Origin: Pasteurella sp030783905
GTDB lineage: Bacteria > Pseudomonadota > Gammaproteobacteria > Enterobacterales > Pasteurellaceae
Direction: 5' to 3'
DNA length: 64,000 nt
Assembly: GCA_051122655.1 (NCBI GenBank)
Contig: CP182107.1
Location: 1,302,001-1,366,000 of the forward strand
Below, one piece after another: positions 59,280 to 64,000 of the stretch. Below the pieces are notes generated by a model. That model saw nothing but the letters and a program-made list of their open reading frames with translations, was not told the DNA's origin and did not search any database. The position numbers and the translations under genes were made by a program. Position 1 is the stretch's first letter. Every line of letters begins with the position of its first letter.

Positions 59280-60758
59280 TTATTGTGCGGTTACGGTTGT
59301 CGCTAACGTCTCCGTTTCTTTCTTTATTTCTGTCATATTTTCTATTTCAGTGGCTTGTGTCTCTAATGTTTCTTCAAATTGTGCTTGCTGTACCCGATAA
59401 TAATGCACAATACTGTTCATATAACGACGGATATTTTCCACATACTGATACGCTTCATAACCTCGCGCATACCCATATTTCAACCCCGTGTAATAGCGTT
59501 TTTCTGCCAATAGCGGTAAATTTTTCTTCACATCTAACCAGTTGTCAGGATCACCGCCTAGGCTTTTGGTTAAACGGCGTGCATCTAATAAATGCCCCAA
59601 TCCCATATTATAGGCCGCTAATGCAAACCAAATCCGTTCATCTTCTTTAATCGTATCAGGCATTTGCGTAATAAGCCAATGCAAATATTCTGAACCAGCT
59701 TTAATACTTTGTTCTGGATCCGTTCTGTCTTGAATTCGCATTCGCTCTGCAGTGGCTTTCGTTAACATCATCATCCCTCGAACCCCAGTCGGTGAGGTCG
59801 CATCAGGATTCCAATGGGACTCTTGATATGCAATCGCGGCCAATAAACGCCAATCAAGATCCCCTTTATATTTTTCAAAGAGCGGTGCAAATTTCGGTAA
59901 AACTGTTTCTATTGCACGAAGATAGCTTCGGGTATCAACATAGTCAAATTGGGCTAAATGATTAAAATATTTTTCTTCAATGCGCGCAATCAAGCCTGTT
60001 TCAATGGCGCTATTCATAAAATCTAATAATGAGGCCTGTAATTCGCTATATGAATTACTTGGTAAATACCAATGCACCGTCGATTCATCTGTTAAATCAA
60101 ACGCGACCGCTACATTTGGCTTAATTTGTTGCACTGCAGACACATCAATAGAATTGGCGATCACATAATCAATTTTGCCATCGGCCATTTGCATGAGAAG
60201 TTCTTCTGGGGTTAATTTTTCATTCACACGCCATGTCAGTTCAGGAAACTTTTCCTTTTCAGCTTTTAATAATTCCGTGAGCTCCGAGCCAGAGGCAATA
60301 CTTAAACTGCCTTTCAATTCCCCTAAATTGCGTGGCCGTTCCGCTCCTTTACGGTAGACAAGTTGCCACGAAGCAGAATTATAAGTGGGGCCCACTTGAA
60401 ACATGTCTAATCTATTAGGTTGATACAACAAATTGGCAGCCGCAATATCAATTTTATTATTTTGCAGTGCACTAAAAAGTTCATCGCCATTTGACATCGC
60501 GATAATGTCCAGATCCACATTCAGATAATCGGCAAATGCCTTACTCAACTCGTATTCTAGCCCTGCCGCTTGTCCTACATGATCAATAAAATAAGAAATT
60601 GGATTATTAATTGTCCCCACCACTAACTTACCGCGACTTTGAATCGCCGTATAGCGGTTCTCTTCCGAACGCATAATTTGTTGCCAAGGGAACACCATAT
60701 CAATTGCCCATAACAATAACGCTACAATCGCAATAATACGTAGAAATAAACCTTTCAA
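59280..60758 (-). CDS. mltF: Membrane-bound lytic murein transglycosylase F
   Basis: MltF cleaves peptidoglycan glycan strands with formation of 1,6-anhydroMurNAc. The 492-aa product has an N-terminal hydrophobic segment (LFLRIIAIVALLLWAIDMVF), a solute-binding-protein-like domain (about 45-270, LVVGTINNPISYFID...), and a C-terminal SLT catalytic domain with the Glu in AIAYQESHWNPDATSPTG and ALAAYNMGLGHLLDARRL. The N-terminus has no lipobox cysteine, so it looks anchored by a signal anchor rather than a lipid. Confidence 0.94.
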   Translation of the reverse strand: MKGLFLRIIAIVALLLWAIDMVFPWQQIMRSEENRYTAIQSRGKLVVGTINNPISYFIDHVGQAAGLEYELSKAFADYLNVDLDIIAMSNGDELFSALQNNKIDIAAANLLYQPNRLDMFQVGPTYNSASWQLVYRKGAERPRNLGELKGSLSIASGSELTELLKAEKEKFPELTWRVNEKLTPEELLMQMADGKIDYVIANSIDVSAVQQIKPNVAVAFDLTDESTVHWYLPSNSYSELQASLLDFMNSAIETGLIARIEEKYFNHLAQFDYVDTRSYLRAIETVLPKFAPLFEKYKGDLDWRLLAAIAYQESHWNPDATSPTGVRGMMMLTKATAERMRIQDRTDPEQSIKAGSEYLHWLITQMPDTIKEDERIWFALAAYNMGLGHLLDARRLTKSLGGDPDNWLDVKKNLPLLAEKRYYTGLKYGYARGYEAYQYVENIRRYMNSIVHYYRVQQAQFEETLETQATEIENMTEIKKETETLATTVTAQ

Positions 60759-60951
60759 ATGACCTCTGTTGACTGAATAAATGAAAATTGAGGCATTTTA
60801 ACCATTAAATCAGGATTAGACAAATCAAAAAATCGTTTCTTTTTTAAACAATTCAAATGTCGCACTCCCGTAATTCAGGGCTTAACTTGCCTATTCCTAG
60901 CCCCACCAATATAATATGAACCTCTTTTTACTCTCTTGCTAGGAGGACAAG

Positions 60952-61578
60952 ATGGATCTAGCCATCTATCTTCAATTCTTTATTGGACTGATTGCTTTAG
61001 TGAATCCAATAGGGGTTGTGCCGATTTTCTACTCCATGACTTCAACACTGTCGAAAGAAGAACAACACAGAACCAGTTTTGTGACGTGTGTTTCGATTAG
61101 CGTGATCTTATTAGTTAGTTTCTTCTTTGGTAGCTTCATTTTAAATGCTTTCCATATTTCCGTGGATGCTTTCCGTATCGCTGGTGGGATTGTGGTGATT
61201 TTAATTGCATTAACCATGATCAACGGGAAAATCGGCGAACACAAAATCAATAAAGAGGAAAAAAGTGAAAATTTTGACGATTACAATAATATTGCAGTCG
61301 TCCCACTTGCTACCCCAATTATGGCAGGCCCCGGTTCGATTAGTGCAACCATTGTTTTCAGCTCGACACAAAATAGCATCATCAGCTATTTATACTCTTC
61401 GATCACAATCATTCTATTTGGCGCAGGCTGCTACCTACTCCTACGTTATTCGGAACCCGTGATTAAAAAATTAGGTAAAACCGGCTCCAATGTCATTACC
61501 CGTATTATGGGCTTACTCTTAATGTCCCTTGGTATTGAGATCATTATTGGTGGTTTACGAAACTTAGGCGTTGTGTAA
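60952..61578 (+). CDS. MarC-family inner-membrane protein
   Basis: This 208-aa protein of the MarC/YchE/YhgN family has about six membrane helices. The family pattern is visible at the N-terminus (FFIGLIALVNPIGVVPIFYSMT), in VPLATPIMAGPGSISATIV after a short charged loop, and at the C-terminus (RIMGLLLMSLGIEIIIGGL). The function of the family is not settled. A perfect AGGAGG lies 6 bases before the ATG. It is a single gene with a terminator at 61619. Confidence 0.9.
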   Translation: MDLAIYLQFFIGLIALVNPIGVVPIFYSMTSTLSKEEQHRTSFVTCVSISVILLVSFFFGSFILNAFHISVDAFRIAGGIVVILIALTMINGKIGEHKINKEEKSENFDDYNNIAVVPLATPIMAGPGSISATIVFSSTQNSIISYLYSSITIILFGAGCYLLLRYSEPVIKKLGKTGSNVITRIMGLLLMSLGIEIIIGGLRNLGVV

Positions 61579-61923
61579 CTCTTCATAAACGCACCTTCAG
61601 GTCTATCATTAGGCAATTAAAGGGAAAACGAGCAAAAGTATTGTCGTTTTCCCTTTTGTTTAAAAAATGATTTATTTCATTTCAATTTTTCCGCTTTAAA
61701 AATAAACTTACATAAAAACATATGCATTTAAATTAGATAAAAATCAATAAAAATACGATAATATTAAAAATTATATAATAACAAATTTATTTTTCGAAAT
61801 AGAGAAAAAAAACGTTTGCATCAGTAGGAATTTCTGTTGAATACTCTTCCTGTGCCCGAAGTGGCAAACCATTATAATAAACAGCAAACCAATTAAAACA
61901 TCATATTCTAGAAGGAAATCATT
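61579..61923. other. Gap upstream of gdhA
   Basis: These 345 bases contain the terminator of the MarC-family gene (61619-61656), then a very AT-rich stretch leading to the gdhA promoter. TTGCAT near 61816 with GAATAC 17 bases on is a possible but weak promoter. No small gene seen. Confidence 0.5.
61619..61656 (+). terminator. Terminator of the MarC-family gene
   Basis: AAAGGGAAAACG / CGTTTTCCCTTT form a perfect 12-bp stem followed by TTGTTT. Confidence 0.88.
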
Positions 61924-63273
61924 ATGTCTCAAGTTGCATCATTAGACGCATTTTTAGAAAAAGTTGCGCAACGCGATGGCGCACAACCTGAATTTTTACA
62001 AGCCGTCCGCGAAGTTTTTACCTCTATCTGGCCTTTCTTAGAAGCAAACCCAAAATACCGTTCACACGCCCTTCTTGAGCGTTTAGTTGAGCCTGAACGT
62101 GTTATTCAATTTCGCGTTGCTTGGACAGATGACAATGGACAAACTCAAGTTAACCGTGCTTTCCGTGTACAATTTAATAGTGCAATCGGCCCATTCAAAG
62201 GGGGAATGCGTTTCCACCCTTCCGTCAACTTATCGATTTTAAAATTCTTAGGCTTTGAACAAATTTTTAAAAATGCCTTAACTACCTTACCAATGGGGGG
62301 CGGTAAAGGCGGCTCGGATTTCGATCCTAAAGGCAAATCTGATGGTGAAGTCATGCGTTTCTGTCAAGCACTTATGGCAGAATTATACCGTCATGTTGGT
62401 GCCGATACAGACGTGCCAGCTGGTGATATCGGTGTAGGTGGTCGTGAAGTGGGCTATCTTGCAGGCTATATGAAAAAATTATCTAACCAAGCAGCCTGCG
62501 TCTTTACCGGTCGTGGTCTGTCATTCGGGGGAAGCTTAATTCGCCCAGAAGCAACTGGTTATGGTCTCGTGTATTTCGCCCAAGCGATGCTCGCCGAAAA
62601 AGGAGAAAGTTTCAGCGGCAAAACCATTTCAGTTTCGGGCTCGGGCAACGTGGCACAATATGCCATTGAAAAAGCGCTTCAATTAGGGGCGAAAGTCGTG
62701 ACCTGTTCCGACTCTTCAGGCTATGTGTATGATGAAGCAGGTTTTACTGCTGAAAAATTAGCTGCGTTAATGGAATTGAAAAATGAGAAACGTGGTCGCG
62801 TAGAAGAGTACGCCAAACAATTCGGTTTAAAGTACGTGGCAGGCAAAACGCCTTGGGAAGTCAAAGTTGACATTGCATTACCATGTGCCACACAAAACGA
62901 ACTCGATTTAGCTGCCGCCAAAACCTTAATTGCTAATGGTGTACAATTAGTTGCGGAAGGCGCTAATATGCCAACGACGATTGAAGCGACAGATGCGCTG
63001 TTAGAGGCAGGCGTGCTCTTTGGTCCAGGTAAAGCCGCAAATGCGGGTGGCGTCGCAACATCTGGATTAGAAATGACACAAAGTTCACAACGTTTATACT
63101 GGTCTGCAGAAGAAGTAGACAAAAAGCTTCATAGTATCATGTTAGATATCCATGCTAACTGTAAAAAATACGGCACGATTGAAGGTCAAGCCAACATTAA
63201 CTATGTCGTTGGTGCCAATATTGCAGGGTTTGTCAAAGTTGCCGATGCAATGTTAGCGCAAGGGGTTTACTAG
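61924..63273 (+). CDS. gdhA: NADP-specific glutamate dehydrogenase
   Basis: GdhA makes glutamate from 2-oxoglutarate and ammonia. The 449-aa product is close to the hexameric NADP enzyme of E. coli. It has the substrate region FKGGMRFHPSVNLSILKFLGFEQ, the catalytic Lys in PMGGGKGGSDFDPKGKSD, the Rossmann motif VSGSGNVAQYAIEKA and the C-terminal NIAGFVKVADAMLAQGVY. An AGAAGGAA site precedes the ATG. It is a single gene with a terminator. Confidence 0.97.
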   Translation: MSQVASLDAFLEKVAQRDGAQPEFLQAVREVFTSIWPFLEANPKYRSHALLERLVEPERVIQFRVAWTDDNGQTQVNRAFRVQFNSAIGPFKGGMRFHPSVNLSILKFLGFEQIFKNALTTLPMGGGKGGSDFDPKGKSDGEVMRFCQALMAELYRHVGADTDVPAGDIGVGGREVGYLAGYMKKLSNQAACVFTGRGLSFGGSLIRPEATGYGLVYFAQAMLAEKGESFSGKTISVSGSGNVAQYAIEKALQLGAKVVTCSDSSGYVYDEAGFTAEKLAALMELKNEKRGRVEEYAKQFGLKYVAGKTPWEVKVDIALPCATQNELDLAAAKTLIANGVQLVAEGANMPTTIEATDALLEAGVLFGPGKAANAGGVATSGLEMTQSSQRLYWSAEEVDKKLHSIMLDIHANCKKYGTIEGQANINYVVGANIAGFVKVADAMLAQGVY

Positions 63274-63298
63274 TCTCAAATAAAAAACACAATAAAAG

Positions 63299-63345
63299 CA
63301 CCGCACTTTGTTGGTCAACAACGATACAAGGTGCGGTGTTTTTTT
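63299..63345 (+). terminator. Terminator of gdhA, built on an uptake word
   Basis: CACCGCAC (63299-63306) pairs with GTGCGGTG (63331-63338), followed by a run of T's. The left arm is an exact uptake word (ACCGCACTT). The right arm is one with an inserted G (AAGGTGCGGT). Confidence 0.85.
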
Positions 63346-63361
63346 ATTAATATGAGGAGAT

Positions 63362-63910
63362 CTAGCTGTGTCCGTGTCCGTGTCCGTGTCCGTGTCCGTG
63401 TCCGTGTCCGTGTCCACCACGTAAATGAATGATATTTCCTGCCTTATCAACATGAAATGCTTGCCCAAACCCTTTTACATATAAACTTTGTCTTGGTGAT
63501 AAACTAAACAGCTTAAAATCAGATAAACGGGCTAAGCCATCAATTCGCTCTCCATAACGTTGACGCAACGCGGATAAAAGTTGTTTTCCCTCTTCACTCT
63601 CTTTCTCAATCAAACGTGCATCTGCATGGGTAGTTAAACGCTTACGCGCAAATAATTCGCGTGCAGTCTTTTCATCTTCAATCAGCATTAAGGAAACTTT
63701 AGGGACTTGTTGCAAGTTACGAGCATGCCTCGCCATTTCGGAAATCAAAACCACATACTGATCATTATGATAAGCAAAAGGGGCATAGCTCGCATTGGGC
63801 TCTCCCTTTTCATTTACTGTAGCGAGTTGGATAGTTTGACAAGCATTTCTGAAATCAACAATTTCAGTACTAATTTTGGCTTGTAGAATTTGTTGACGTT
63901 CTGCTGACAT
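63362..63910 (-). CDS. HutZ/HugZ-family haem-utilisation protein with a Gly-His repeat tail
   Basis: This 182-aa protein has the split-barrel, flavin-reductase-like fold of the HutZ/HugZ family, which binds and degrades haem for iron release in the cytoplasm. Family words are IQLATVNEKGEPNASYAPF, EMARHARNLQQVPKVSLMLIED, ARELFARKRLT and SLYVKGFGQAFHV. The C-terminus is unusual: HLRG is followed by eight Gly-His pairs (166-181) and Ser. In V. cholerae HutZ, as I recall it, the haem-ligand His170 lies in the matching HLEEGH, so the tract begins at the expected haem ligand. AAGGAGG lies 5 bases before the ATG, and a Fur box lies 28 bases upstream of the start. Confidence 0.88.
   Translation of the reverse strand: MSAERQQILQAKISTEIVDFRNACQTIQLATVNEKGEPNASYAPFAYHNDQYVVLISEMARHARNLQQVPKVSLMLIEDEKTARELFARKRLTTHADARLIEKESEEGKQLLSALRQRYGERIDGLARLSDFKLFSLSPRQSLYVKGFGQAFHVDKAGNIIHLRGGHGHGHGHGHGHGHGHS
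63368..63415 (-). repeat. Hexanucleotide repeat (GGACAC)8 inside the HutZ-like gene
   Basis: Eight perfect copies of GTGTCC on the plus strand (GGACAC on the coding strand) encode (Gly-His)8. Because the unit is 6 bases, slippage changes the tail length in steps of one Gly-His pair without breaking the frame. Confidence 0.95.
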
Positions 63911-63937
63911 GATTCCTCCTTACCTATTAAAAATTAA

Positions 63938-63952
63938 TGATAACAATTTTCA
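63938..63952 (-). promoter_or_regulatory. Fur box upstream of the HutZ-like gene
   Basis: TGATAACAATTTTCA matches the Fur 7-1-7 motif TGATAATnATTATCA at 12 of 14 positions, 27 bases upstream of the gene's first base. Repression with iron is the expected control. Confidence 0.65.
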
Positions 63953-64000
63953 TTTGCATAATTATGTAAAAAATGACAAGATTGTCAATGTAAATTATTT

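Noticed and set aside
59153..59650. A 165-codon frame on the plus strand overlapping mltF
   Set aside because: It runs antisense through mltF and the small basic gene, has no ribosome binding site, and its product is a low-complexity hydrophobic and Leu/Ser-rich sequence.
1..64000. tRNA, rRNA, insertion sequence or prophage
   Set aside because: No transposase, integrase or phage-type frame was seen, and no tRNA-like cloverleaf or rRNA stretch was noticed in any intergenic region.

Overview
The window looks like Pasteurella multocida, or a very close Pasteurellaceae relative. The evidence is the AT-rich DNA, the many copies of the 9-bp uptake word AAGTGCGGT/ACCGCACTT, housekeeping proteins of gammaproteobacterial type, and two giant two-partner-secretion exoproteins matching what I recall of P. 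multocida pfhB1 and pfhB2 with their lspB transporters. Gene content and order agree with what I remember of strain Pm70 read in reverse. No database was searched. I see no rRNA, tRNA, insertion sequence, prophage or CRISPR array.

Layout, left to right. (1) 1-2744, minus: a citrate lyase operon citC-citD-citE-citF, with citF running off the left edge. (2) 3106-9509, minus: pyruvate formate-lyase activase (pflA), a GDSL autotransporter esterase broken by a frameshift, then focA-pflB. (3) 9898-12858, plus: hinT, a YcfL-like lipoprotein, nagZ and rlmC. (4) 12947-16964, minus: ung, yaaA, an unrecognised lipoprotein, fieF and pfkA. (5) 17242-22302, plus: the spare glycyl-radical domain grcA behind a perfect FNR box, then lepA-lepB-rnc-era. 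(6) 22473-46497, minus: two tandem two-partner-secretion loci, lspB_1-pfhB1 (2611 aa) and lspB_2-pfhB2 (3912 aa). (7) 46830-50632, minus: menF-menD-menH of menaquinone synthesis. (8) 50804-55992, plus: alaA, then an iron ABC importer fbpABC behind a Fur-like site. (9) 56077-63273: fadR divergent from nhaB-dsbB; mltF with an overlooked 48-aa basic small ORF just downstream; a MarC-family membrane protein; gdhA. (10) 63362-63910, minus: a HutZ/HugZ-type haem-utilisation protein with a hexanucleotide-encoded Gly-His tail, behind a Fur-like site.

Several blocks suit life without oxygen in a host: citrate cleavage, pyruvate formate-lyase with its activase, formate channel and repair domain, and menaquinone. 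Iron capture is represented by fbpABC and the HutZ-like protein. The central 24 kb is the virulence-type part. Both PfhB proteins have an extended signal peptide, a TPS secretion domain, a long haemagglutinin shaft, a coiled coil, a Tyr/Pro-rich segment and a C-terminal YopT-type (C58) cysteine protease. PfhB2 also has two Fic domains. The Tyr/Pro-rich segments are the most striking thing here: they are packed with motifs that resemble ligands of eukaryotic SH2 and SH3 domains (YEEI, EPMYAEI, RPLPPIP, repeated YATV/YAEI), next to domains expected to act inside host cells.
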